DNA of 32,142 bases, taken from positions 1 through 32,142 of IMG/VR virus record IMGVR_UViG_3300034198_022894; one strand, given 5' to 3'. The DNA comes from a virus. A program made the translations under genes and the position numbers. Under the pieces are notes generated by a model. The model made no database searches. It saw only the letters and a list, made by a program, of their open reading frames with translations, and was not told the origin of the DNA. Shown here in pieces: positions 14,266 to 21,631 of the stretch (the first letter of the stretch is position 1; each line of letters begins with the position of its first letter).

Positions 14266-14546
14266 AGGCAGAAGTGGGAATGCAGAAGGCAGAAGGGAAG
14301 GCAGCCGAGCGCCGGCCCACGCCGCTGGAAGTGAACTTCCGGCGGTTGCTGAATACGCGGTGGCAGGGGGTGAAGTGGAAGCTGGTGATCAACTCGGGGC
14401 TGCGGGCGACGGCCTCGGCGGTTGAGGAGTTGGTGCCGGGGGTCTGGTCGCTGAATGGCAAGCTGTTCGCGCTGGAGAACATCACGGACATCCATTTCGA
14501 CGCGACGGGCAATGTCGTGATCTCGGTGGAAAGGGAACGGCCATGA
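14262..14546 (+). CDS. Hypothetical protein with repeat-derived N-terminus
   Basis: 94 residues from GTG at 14262. The first ~15 residues (MKAEVGMQKAEGKAAERR) are encoded by a 7-bp-period repeat arm (14262-14304). The rest (VNFRRLLNTRWQGVKWKLVI, LENITDIHFDATGNVVISVE) looks like a small alpha/beta protein. The element appears to have become part of the gene. The stop overlaps the next start (ATGA). Confidence 0.5.
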   Translation: MKAEVGMQKAEGKAAERRPTPLEVNFRRLLNTRWQGVKWKLVINSGLRATASAVEELVPGVWSLNGKLFALENITDIHFDATGNVVISVERERP

Positions 14547-14902
14547 GCAGCCTGCCGCCACAAGTTCCGGGGTCGCTGCCGTGGGGCGCCAATGCCGACA
14601 GCGTGCTGACGGTCGCGCAGATGGCGACGTGGCTCCAGATCAGCGCCGACACGTTGCGTGAGCGGGCCAAGCGGGGCGAGGTGCCGGGCTTCCGCGAGGG
14701 GGACGAGTGGCGGTTTCATCCGCGCAGCTATCTGGCCGCCAAGGGGCAGATTGCCAGCCGCTGGGATGAGGCGCTGAACGCGTGGACGAAGCTGACGACC
14801 GGCATCGTGACGGATCCCGACATTAAACGATCGTTCTGGAAGACGTTTCCCCGTGAATTTTCCTGGTTCGACGCGCACGGCCCGGCCGTGCCGGCGACCT
14901 GA
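14543..14902 (+). CDS. Excisionase-like helix-turn-helix protein
   Basis: 119 residues. Residues ~20-70 match the HTH_17/excisionase-type MerR-like domain: VLTVAQMATWLQISADTLRE, RAKRGEVPGFREGDEWRF and HPRSYLAAK. Such proteins bend DNA as recombination directionality factors or act as regulators. The gene lies 3.5 kb from the integrase, so it may be a regulator rather than the excisionase itself. Confidence 0.65.
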   Translation: MSSLPPQVPGSLPWGANADSVLTVAQMATWLQISADTLRERAKRGEVPGFREGDEWRFHPRSYLAAKGQIASRWDEALNAWTKLTTGIVTDPDIKRSFWKTFPREFSWFDAHGPAVPAT

Positions 14903-14912
14903 AAGGACTACC

Positions 14913-15110
14913 ATGACCGAGGACGATTACATCAAGGCGGCCTACCTCATGAACGACTGGATGGCCAAGGGGCAGAAGGTGGTGATCAAGCCAGAGGCGA
15001 TGGCGGCGGCGCTGCGGGATGCCTTTCGCGCCGGGCAGGTGGCGGGCCGCGCCGAGCGGCCGAGCACAGTTTCCGCAGACGATTTGTTAGACTCAATTTT
15101 CCGCCGGTGA
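14913..15110 (+). CDS. Small helical early protein
   Basis: 65 residues from the ATG at 14913, preceded by GAAAGGA at good distance, which decides this start over the longer frame. Mostly helical: EDDYIKAAYLMNDWMAKGQK, then PEAMAAALRDAFRAGQVAG and a C-terminal SADDLLDSIF. No family recognised. Confidence 0.6.
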   Translation: MTEDDYIKAAYLMNDWMAKGQKVVIKPEAMAAALRDAFRAGQVAGRAERPSTVSADDLLDSIFRR

Positions 15111-15188
15111 GTGCCGGCGGGCCGGGGAGCTGGGTGGGTTTCTGGACAGTTACCGCATCGGTGCCCCGGATGTTTTGGAGCGAAGAAC

Positions 15189-15329
15189 ATGAGACGCAAC
15201 CAACAACGCAACGACGCCGTGAGCCGCGGCCTGCGCACGAAGCAGCAGGCGCTGGACTACATGCGGAAGACCGGCTCACGGGACTTTCGCGCCGCCGTGG
15301 AGGCCGTCCGCAGGAACGAACGGCCATGA
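15189..15329 (+). CDS. Very small basic early protein
   Basis: 46 residues from the ATG at 15189, with GGAGCGAAG just upstream. Highly basic helical sequence (MRRNQQRNDAVSRGLRTKQQ). A small nucleic-acid-binding role is possible. The 78 bp before it contain no other feature. Its stop overlaps an ATG at 15326 that opens a 37-residue frame to 15439, running through the structured element. Confidence 0.5.
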   Translation: MRRNQQRNDAVSRGLRTKQQALDYMRKTGSRDFRAAVEAVRRNERP

Positions 15330-15355
15330 CGCTCCCCGATTCTGCCAACACCCCC

Positions 15356-15424
15356 GCCGGGGCCGGAAGTGTGACCTTCCCAGCAGCCGTGAGGACATCC
15401 CCTGTCCGCGGTGCCGGCCCCGGC
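15356..15424 (+). ncRNA. Candidate structured RNA element
   Basis: A perfect 11-bp stem GCCGGGGCCGG (15356-15366) / CCGGCCCCGGC (15414-15424) encloses 47 nt. Inside is a second hairpin: GGACA-TCCCC-TGTCC (15393-15407), extended by CCGT/GCGG pairs (15387-15390 with 15408-15411) across a GA bulge. No T-run follows, so it is not a plain terminator. It lies 24 bases before the start of the next gene and might control it or be an independent small RNA. A 37-residue ORF (15326-15439) also spans it. Confidence 0.4.
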
Positions 15425-15447
15425 CTTCTCCTTTCCTGATTCCGACC

Positions 15448-15858
15448 ATGAACCATTTCCAGCGCAACAGCCTCCCCAGTCGGCTCGCGGCCATGAAGCC
15501 GGGCGAATCGCTTTGCCTCGACGGCGTGAAGATCACCGCGGCGCGGATGGCGGCCACTCGCATTTCAGCGCGGCGGGGCATCCCGTATGAGGCGCGGCTG
15601 GAGGGCAGCGAGCGGTCCGAGGCGGGCCAGCGCGTGGTCGTGTATTGCGGGGTCACTTCGGAGCGCGTGTTCACGGACCGGAACGGCGTGCGGCGGGTGG
15701 TGGCCCGGCGGCAGGTGCATTCGGTGACGGCCCGGGCCGGACTGAAGCCCGCGAGCGAACGCTGGTATGGCTTCCCGCTGGAGGAACTGAAGGCACAGGT
15801 CGAAAGGGGCTGGCGGCTGGTCTGCGCAAAGCGCGGGCTGGATCCGCGGTGGGCTTGA
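15448..15858 (+). CDS. Hypothetical early protein
   Basis: 136 residues. An N-terminal segment (RLAAMKPGESLCLDGVKITA) is followed by basic regions and a middle beta part (VVVYCGVTSERVFTDRNGVR). The C-terminus PLEELKAQVERGWRLVCAKR is helical. No family recognised. Small, in the regulatory/replication interval. Confidence 0.55.
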   Translation: MNHFQRNSLPSRLAAMKPGESLCLDGVKITAARMAATRISARRGIPYEARLEGSERSEAGQRVVVYCGVTSERVFTDRNGVRRVVARRQVHSVTARAGLKPASERWYGFPLEELKAQVERGWRLVCAKRGLDPRWA

Positions 15859-15876
15859 GGAGTGGGGAAAGAAGGC

Positions 15877-16602
15877 ATGCAAAACACACGTCAAGAGCTG
15901 TTCATGTTTCGGGAAGGCGCGAAACACCGCCGCACCCAATACATTCAGGCAGACGTTGTGGGATGGCGTGGAAACCCTCGGTGTTGGGCGGCTCAACGGT
16001 GGTGCAGTCTTGGCCTGTGTGTTGATGCAGAAGCCCATGCCCGAGAAGTGGAACAGCGTGGGATGAAAAGCCTCCAAGAGGAGATGCAAACTTTGGGGCG
16101 CTATGTGTGCAGCGACATCGGTGCTCGCTACATTGATCAGTTGATTGTCTGCGACCGCTGCGGCTTTGCGCGAATTCAGGCCACGGCGCTGTGGCAAGAA
16201 ATCGAGAGGGAAAACAAAACCAGTGAGCTGTTCAGTTTTTTTGAACGGTTCCCTGAACAACCCGTGGTCGCTGAGAAGCGGCCTGACTGCCGCGGCTGCA
16301 AAGCGTTCCGCGTGGATCTCGGGCTGCTTTTGGAAAAGCACCGGCAACGGATCGAAGCGGCCAACGAGTGGAGAAACAGTGCCGCTCAACGGTATGCCCT
16401 CTGGCAATTGGAGATTGCCCGGCGGCGAGAGGAGCGGCGGCGAATCAAGAATGCCGAGCGGAGGCAGAAGCGGCGCGAGCTGAAGCACAATCGCCGCGAA
16501 CGGCAGATGAAATCTCGCAAGGCCATGGATCGGCGGCCCCCTGAATTTGTCCAGATTTGCAGCCAGGCAAGGCAACTGGTTGAGGCACTAAACAAGGCAT
16601 AA
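15877..16602 (+). CDS. Hypothetical zinc-binding protein with basic coiled coil
   Basis: About 241 residues from the ATG at 15877 (AAGAAGG just before it); GTG at 15862 is an alternative start. Cysteines CDRC and CRGC, about 45 residues apart, could bind one zinc ion. The C-terminal third is a very basic helix (LEIARRREERRRIKNAERRQ) suggesting nucleic-acid binding. Base composition is visibly less GC-rich than the flanks, shared with the next gene, which suggests joint acquisition. No known family recognised. Confidence 0.6.
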   Translation: MQNTRQELFMFREGAKHRRTQYIQADVVGWRGNPRCWAAQRWCSLGLCVDAEAHAREVEQRGMKSLQEEMQTLGRYVCSDIGARYIDQLIVCDRCGFARIQATALWQEIERENKTSELFSFFERFPEQPVVAEKRPDCRGCKAFRVDLGLLLEKHRQRIEAANEWRNSAAQRYALWQLEIARRREERRRIKNAERRQKRRELKHNRRERQMKSRKAMDRRPPEFVQICSQARQLVEALNKA

Positions 16603-16603
16603 C

Positions 16604-17182
16604 ATGGAAATCGACACCATCAGAAGCGAGGCGGAGCAGTTTTACCAATTGGTCACCCAGGGGATCGAGGCCTGGATGAAGGCAGGCCAGATCGTGGCCC
16701 GGCAGTTGGACAGGGATCCGAAGTGGGCGGAGAAAGTTTGCCAACTGATCCCGGGAATGACGGAGGAGACGATTTATCGTTTTGACGCGATCGGTCGGAA
16801 CCAACTTGCCCCGAAACTGATGCTGGCAAACTGCCCGGGATATCGCGCCTTGGCGCAGCTTCCCGTTGAGCTTCAGCACCGCCATCTGGAACAGCCGGTC
16901 AAGCTGTTGGTCTTCCGTGATGGCCGACCGGACACCTTGCTGGTCGATGTCCAAAACCTGACCAAGCAGCAATGCCGGCAGGTGTTTTCGAACAAGGGCA
17001 TTCGAAGCGAAGCCCAGCAGCAGGCGTGGATTGAATCGCAGCAAACGAAGGTGGCCTTGCAGATCCCGGCGAAGCTGGGCGAGCCGTATTACATCCGCGG
17101 GCAAACGGTTCACATCCAGAAGCCCATGATCCTGACGCAGGCCGACGTGATGCGGATGCTCTCGAAAATGATCGGCGCCTGA
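16604..17182 (+). CDS. Hypothetical protein upstream of the primase
   Basis: 192 residues, one base after the previous stop. The N-terminal ~70 residues are helical (AEQFYQLVTQGIEAWMKAGQ, PGMTEETIYRFDAIGRNQLA) and have an HTH-like character. The C-terminal part has short strands (KLGEPYYIRGQTVHIQKPMI). It precedes the primase-helicase by five bases and is probably cotranscribed, so a replication-linked role is reasonable. Lower GC than neighbours. Family unknown. Confidence 0.6.
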   Translation: MEIDTIRSEAEQFYQLVTQGIEAWMKAGQIVARQLDRDPKWAEKVCQLIPGMTEETIYRFDAIGRNQLAPKLMLANCPGYRALAQLPVELQHRHLEQPVKLLVFRDGRPDTLLVDVQNLTKQQCRQVFSNKGIRSEAQQQAWIESQQTKVALQIPAKLGEPYYIRGQTVHIQKPMILTQADVMRMLSKMIGA

Positions 17183-17187
17183 AGCCA

Positions 17188-19248
17188 ATGTCACGCGTTG
17201 ATCACATCCTGAAGTTGCTCGGAGCCGATGAGGCGAAGGGGCGCACGCCGTGCCTCATTCCCATTCCGGCGAAGCAGAAGGGGCCGGTGATGGCCGGCTG
17301 GAATGAGGTCACCTGGGAGCGGATGCAGGACGAGGATTACCGGGCGCAGCTCGAAGCGTCGCCGAATCTCGGCGTCATCCTGGGCAAGCAGTCGGGGCCG
17401 CTGGCGACGGTGGACATTGACGTCGAGGAATACGTGGGGCCGTTCCTGGAGGCGAATCCGCGGCTGCGGCAGTGCCTGCGGACGCGGGGCGCGAAGGGCT
17501 GCCAGATTTGGGCCTGGCTGAAGCCGGACCCTAAGCTGGTGGGCCTCGGGCTGCCGAATTGGCAGCGGGGCTTTCCCGATCAGCGCTTCAACATTCCGCA
17601 TCGGGTGGTCACGCAGCCGATGGCGGATGGCAACGGGGGCACGAAGGAGGTGCCGCTGGTGGTGATGGAATGGCGGGCGGGGGCGACGCAGAGCGTGATC
17701 CAAGGCATTCATCCGAGCGGGAACGAGTATCGCGTGGTCGTGGAGGCGCCGCCGGCCGAGATCAGTTTCCGGGACATCATCTGGCCGGAGTATTTGAAGC
17801 GGCCGTGGGAGGATGATTTGTTCAAGGCGGTCGAGGGGCTGTTTGGCGATCCGTTTACGACTACGGAGGAGGGGCTGAAGTTGTCGCAGCATTTCTGGGC
17901 GGGGCGTTATGCGCTGATGTATGATGTCGTCTTTGAGCCGGACGAGGGTCGGTTCTATTTCTACAATTCGGCGACGGGTGGCTGGGAAGTGCGGATCACG
18001 ACGCAGGTGTTTACGGAGCTGAGCAAGGACTTCCTGCGCGTGGGCCGGGATTTGTCAGGGCAGCCGGCGGAGTTGCTGAAGGGCGCGACGGGGCGCGGAG
18101 TCTTCACGATCGCGCAAGTCGCGCGGTTCCTGGAGGGCGAGGTCGCGAAGCCGCGCGTCTTTGAGCACGAGCCCGGCATCATTCACCTGGAGAACGGCAT
18201 GCTGGATGTGCGGACCGATCCGCCGTTCCTCGATTCGTTTTCGCCGAACTACTTCTCGCGGAATCAGGTGCGGCACTCGTATGTGCCGGGCTCTCCGTGT
18301 CCGCTCTGGCGGGAGAAGCTGCTGGCGGATGCGCTGGACGGTGACGATCAGGTGTTGCTCCAGAAGATGGCCGGCATGTGCCTGCTGGGCAACAACCTGC
18401 TCCAACGCATCGTGATCCTGACGGGGAACGCGGGCTCGGGCAAAAGCCAGATCGCCCAGGTGATTCAGGGGATTATTGGCCGGCATAACGTGTCGCAGCT
18501 TCGCACGGAGCACCTCGACGAGCGGTTCGAGGCGGAGGGCTTCATCGGCAAGACGCTGCTCGTGGGGTCCGATGTGCCGGGGAGCTTTTTGAATCGGGCC
18601 TCGGCGTCGCAGCTCAAATCGCTGACGGGTGGCGATTACCTACAGGCCGAGATCAAGGGCGGCCGGCGTGTGGACATCACGGGGAACTTCAACGTCTTGA
18701 TCACCTGCAATTCGCGGTTGGTCGTGAAGACGGATGAGGATTCGGGCGCGTGGCGGCGGCGGCTGGTGATCCTCGCCTTCAATCGGCCGCCGCCGGTCGA
18801 GAAGATTCCCGACCTGGCGAAGCTGATTTTGGCGACCGAGGCGTCCGGGGTGCTGGATTGGATGATCGAGGGGGCGCGCATGGTCTTGCACGACGTCGAG
18901 GCGCATGGGCGCCTGGTGATGTCGCCGGCGCAGTCGCAGCGGGTCGAGGCGCTCCTGAATGAGTCGGAGAGCGTGCGGCATTACGTCGAGACGGCCTTGG
19001 AGCGCGCGGATCGGGAGCAGGGGATTTCGACGACGACGGAGGAGTTACTGGAAGGGTATCGGGAATTCTGCGCCGAGCGGGGCTGGAATGCCTTGGCGGA
19101 CAGCACCTTCCTGAATCAGTTGCGGGACTTGGTGCTGCGGGTGCATTCGCTGAGCCAGAGCAACGACATCAAGCGCAAGGTGGGCGAGCGGGATTCGGTG
19201 AAGCGGGGCTATCGACACCTCAAGATCATCGGAGGGCAAAACGAATGA
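17188..19248 (+). CDS. Primase-helicase (prim-pol plus SF3/D5-like helicase)
   Basis: 686 residues. Residues ~10-230 resemble bifunctional prim-pol domains: PCLIPIPAKQKGPVMAGWNE, then ATVDIDVEE with catalytic-type Asp76 and Asp78. Residues ~340-600 form a P4/D5-type superfamily 3 helicase: Walker A GNAGSGKS with Lys419, an acidic B-region, sensor-like NVLITCNSR, and SGAWRRRLVILAFNRPPP. It would prime and unwind phage DNA at the origin, as P4 alpha does. The stop overlaps the next start. The following inverted repeat is a candidate origin. Confidence 0.88.
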   Translation: MSRVDHILKLLGADEAKGRTPCLIPIPAKQKGPVMAGWNEVTWERMQDEDYRAQLEASPNLGVILGKQSGPLATVDIDVEEYVGPFLEANPRLRQCLRTRGAKGCQIWAWLKPDPKLVGLGLPNWQRGFPDQRFNIPHRVVTQPMADGNGGTKEVPLVVMEWRAGATQSVIQGIHPSGNEYRVVVEAPPAEISFRDIIWPEYLKRPWEDDLFKAVEGLFGDPFTTTEEGLKLSQHFWAGRYALMYDVVFEPDEGRFYFYNSATGGWEVRITTQVFTELSKDFLRVGRDLSGQPAELLKGATGRGVFTIAQVARFLEGEVAKPRVFEHEPGIIHLENGMLDVRTDPPFLDSFSPNYFSRNQVRHSYVPGSPCPLWREKLLADALDGDDQVLLQKMAGMCLLGNNLLQRIVILTGNAGSGKSQIAQVIQGIIGRHNVSQLRTEHLDERFEAEGFIGKTLLVGSDVPGSFLNRASASQLKSLTGGDYLQAEIKGGRRVDITGNFNVLITCNSRLVVKTDEDSGAWRRRLVILAFNRPPPVEKIPDLAKLILATEASGVLDWMIEGARMVLHDVEAHGRLVMSPAQSQRVEALLNESESVRHYVETALERADREQGISTTTEELLEGYREFCAERGWNALADSTFLNQLRDLVLRVHSLSQSNDIKRKVGERDSVKRGYRHLKIIGGQNE

Positions 19249-19877
19249 GGCCCGGCTACGAGAAGCGCGAGGACTTGGGCAAGCGCCGGGAGATCGCGGC
19301 GGAGTTGTTCGGCGCGATTCGCTGGAAGAGCCCGACGCAGGGCTACGCGCGGTGCCCAGGGGAGGGGACGCATTCAGGGCAGGGCGGGCCGCGGGACTTC
19401 CGCGTGCTGCTGGATGGCGTGCCCAACGTGAAGTGTTTTCACGCAAGCTGTTTGGCGATTGTCGAGGAGGCGAAGAGGAAGCTGCGCTCGCGCATCGGCA
19501 AGGCGGAATGCGTCCGCGTTTCCGCTCCGGGCGGCAGCGCGCCTCGGAAACGGACCTTCACACTCGGCCGTCCCACGCCATTCGGGCGTAGCCTTAAAAA
19601 AGAAGTCCGAGGTGTCAGTGTTTCCGAAATGCTTCTCGGACGGGTCGGACGGGGCGAGGACAACACCTCGCACATGACGTGTATGTTATATCAAGGTATT
19701 GAATTTAAGCCGTCCGACCCGTCCGAACTAGGGGAGAAAGAAGAAACCGGGGTGACAGTAGCCGGAACCACCCACGCCCCCGCTCCCCTGCCCAGCGCGA
19801 CTAAGGACTCTTTTTCCTGCCCCCCCAACGCAGGGGGCAAAGCTCCAGTGCAAAACGGGCACGAAGTAAATTCCTGA
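19245..19877 (+). CDS. Zinc-finger primase-associated protein, C-terminal half doubtful
   Basis: 210 residues; ATG overlaps the primase stop. Residues ~20-75 resemble a CHC2-like primase zinc finger: ARCPGEGTHSGQGG, VKCFHASCLAIVEEAK. From about residue 85 the frame crosses a simple-sequence region and a 17-bp inverted repeat (19636-19727) and loses protein-like character. The true gene may have ended earlier or been extended by the element. The N-terminal part probably helps the primase recognise template. Confidence 0.55.
   Translation: MRPGYEKREDLGKRREIAAELFGAIRWKSPTQGYARCPGEGTHSGQGGPRDFRVLLDGVPNVKCFHASCLAIVEEAKRKLRSRIGKAECVRVSAPGGSAPRKRTFTLGRPTPFGRSLKKEVRGVSVSEMLLGRVGRGEDNTSHMTCMLYQGIEFKPSDPSELGEKEETGVTVAGTTHAPAPLPSATKDSFSCPPNAGGKAPVQNGHEVNS
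19636..19727. repeat. 17-bp perfect inverted repeat with AT-rich centre, candidate origin
   Basis: TCGGACGGGTCGGACGG (19636-19652) and its exact complement CCGTCCGACCCGTCCGA (19711-19727) enclose 58 bp. That interior contains a GCGAGG/CCTCGC hairpin and then one of the most AT-rich stretches of the window (19676-19709). Each arm is a tandem of an 8-bp unit. The site follows the primase-helicase, where P4-type phages often keep their origin. It also matches the short-period arm design of the intergenic elements. Confidence 0.6.
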
Positions 19878-19892
19878 CCGCCTTCCGTTTCC

Positions 19893-20633
19893 ATGTCTGC
19901 ACCCGCCCACATCGTCAACCAGCGCGCCGCCGAATACGGCGTCACGGCCCGCACCGTGCGCAACTGGCGCTCCGCCGGCGCGCCCTTGGCCGATGCCGCC
20001 GCCCTTGCCGAATGGCTGCGCGTCCACGACCGACTCCCCGATCGCGCCGCCCGCGTCGGCGAACCCGTTGACGCCCGGATACAAGCCGCCCTTGCCACCG
20101 ACTGGACCGCCCTTGAAAGCGCCGACCTCGCCCAACGCCGCGGCGACCTCGAAACCTGGTCCGCGCTTGCCGGCCGCAAGATGCGCGCGGCCCTCGATGC
20201 CGAGGCCCACGGCGAATTCACCCGGTGGCAAAAGATCTACCTCGCTTTCCACGGCGCCGCCCTCCAGGCCCGGCTCGCCCAGGCCAAGCTCGGCATCGAC
20301 ACCGGCGACCTCATCACCCGCGTCGAATGCGAGCGCATCCTCCACGCCTTCATCAACCGCCTCTGCCTCGGCATCCAGCACACCCGCGACCACCTCGCCG
20401 GGCGCCTGACCAACATCCCCTTCGAGACCGAGATCGCCGACCACCTGGAGACCGCCTACATCACCCGCGCCCTCCTCGATCCCGTCAACGCCGCCCTCGC
20501 CCACGCCGCCGCCATCGGGCTCCCGGCCTGGGTGCCCGCCGCCTGCGAACGCGCCATCGCCGACCACCTTGCCGCCGGCCTCGACCAGCTCGAAGCCCGC
20601 CGCGCCCAAACCCTCACCGATCCCCAAGCATGA
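19893..20633 (+). CDS. Putative terminase small subunit (Nu1-like)
   Basis: 246 residues. The N-terminus VNQRAAEYGVTARTVRNWR is a winged-HTH-like motif as in Nu1-type small terminases, which bind cos DNA. A long helical body follows (LAQRRGDLETWSALAGRKMR, VECERILHAFINRLCLGIQH). Order agrees with lambda, in which Nu1 precedes the large subunit A. Here five inserted genes (20630-23503) separate them. An HTH regulator is the alternative. Confidence 0.6.
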   Translation: MSAPAHIVNQRAAEYGVTARTVRNWRSAGAPLADAAALAEWLRVHDRLPDRAARVGEPVDARIQAALATDWTALESADLAQRRGDLETWSALAGRKMRAALDAEAHGEFTRWQKIYLAFHGAALQARLAQAKLGIDTGDLITRVECERILHAFINRLCLGIQHTRDHLAGRLTNIPFETEIADHLETAYITRALLDPVNAALAHAAAIGLPAWVPAACERAIADHLAAGLDQLEARRAQTLTDPQA

Positions 20634-20941
20634 AAACCGACAAGCAAACCAAACCAACGGACACCTCGGACTCCCCCCTGCTTCGCCCCGTGGCGAAGGA
20701 AGGGGCCAACGCTGAAGCGAGCGCGGGCAAGGGGGCGGCGAAAGCCGAGCCCAATAGCCCCCTGCGCCTCGGCTTCGAGCTGATCGTGCAACTCCCTCAC
20801 GTCCCCGCCTCCGAGCGCGAGCGCATTGCCCGCAAGGCGCGGGAAACCATGGAGCAGGCCGTCACTCGCGAGTTTCGGCACTGGGAGACCCGAGCGACCA
20901 CCTGCGCCGTGTGGCTGCCTGCCCCGGCTCCCCGCTCTTAA
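20630..20941 (+). CDS. Small hypothetical protein ending in repeat DNA
   Basis: 103 residues; ATG overlaps the previous stop. Charged, disordered start (MKTDKQTKPTDTSDSPLLRP), then a structured part (LRLGFELIVQLPHVPASERE). The last few residues (APAPRS) are encoded by the CTCCCCGCTC repeat that fills the next gap, so the original C-terminus may have been altered. No family recognised. Confidence 0.5.
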   Translation: MKTDKQTKPTDTSDSPLLRPVAKEGANAEASAGKGAAKAEPNSPLRLGFELIVQLPHVPASERERIARKARETMEQAVTREFRHWETRATTCAVWLPAPAPRS

Positions 20942-20966
20942 CTCCCCGCTCCCTGCTCCCTGCTTC
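20931..20966. repeat. 7-bp-period CTCCCTG arm before a start codon
   Basis: Tandem CTCCCCG/CTCCCTG units, ending in CTTCT directly before ATG 20968. Related copies at 21597-21631 and 23490-23528. No purine-rich partner arm is nearby, unlike the other families. The arm displaces any purine-rich ribosome-binding site. Confidence 0.75.
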
Positions 20967-20967
20967 T

Positions 20968-21450
20968 ATGCACCCCGAGGATCTCCAGACGCCCGCCGTC
21001 CGGCTCCGCGAGCCCGCCGTCGACTTCCCGCACGAACTCCTCGACCGCCCCGAGGACATCGCCCGCGAGGAACTCCAGGCCGTGCTCGGTCGCGCCGTCA
21101 GCCCCGAGGACACCCGCCGGCTGTTCGTCTGGCACCTCAGCCGCCAGCATGCCGACTCCGCGGCCGAGTGGACCGTCCTGGAGCGCGTCCTGCTCTGGAT
21201 CGGCGGCGCCCGGTCGGCCGACTACCGCGCCACCGGCCAGGGCGACCGCCGCCCCAGCGAGACCGAGGCGGAGATCAGCGAGCGCCGCGTCGGCCTTCGC
21301 GCCGCCATCGCCTTGGCCGAATTCGTGCCCCACGGCCAGCACGCCTACAGCACCCGCTCCCTCGCCAAGATTTTTGGCGTCAGCCACGGCGAAGTCTTCC
21401 GCCTCCGCCAAAACCTCCGCGCCATCACCCCGGCGCAAGAACCGACATGA
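20968..21450 (+). CDS. HTH-containing hypothetical protein
   Basis: 160 residues from the ATG at 20968; upstream in-frame sequence is repeat DNA. A C-terminal helix-turn-helix (STRSLAKIFGVSHGEVFRLR) follows a helical body (PEDTRRLFVWHLSRQHADSA). Possibly a regulator or DNA-packaging accessory in the insert between the terminase subunits. Its TGA begins the next element. Confidence 0.55.
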   Translation: MHPEDLQTPAVRLREPAVDFPHELLDRPEDIAREELQAVLGRAVSPEDTRRLFVWHLSRQHADSAAEWTVLERVLLWIGGARSADYRATGQGDRRPSETEAEISERRVGLRAAIALAEFVPHGQHAYSTRSLAKIFGVSHGEVFRLRQNLRAITPAQEPT

Positions 21451-21631
21451 ACAGCGAAGACGCGAAGACGCGAAGGAGAGGAGTGATCCTGGCAATGTGG
21501 GCAAGTCGCTCGGGAGCAGCCCGCCGCCGGAGTTCCGCCGGAGGTTGCACGGTTCCAGCGCCTTCTTCGCGCCTTCGCGCCTTCGCTGTTCGTTTCCCCG
21601 CTCCTAGCTCCCCGCTCCCTGCTTCCGTCCC
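21449..21631. repeat. 8-bp-period GCGAAGAC hairpin element followed by CTCCCTG arm
   Basis: Left arm 21449-21479 (GAACAGCGAAGACGCGAAG...) overlaps the stop of the preceding gene. Right arm 21563-21591 (...CTTCGCGCCTTCGCTGTTC) is its near-complement. About 80 bp lie between, with no gene. A CTCCCCGCTCCCTGCTTCC arm (21597-21625) of a different family follows at once, up to ATG 21632. This nested use of two families shows that they stack. Confidence 0.8.
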
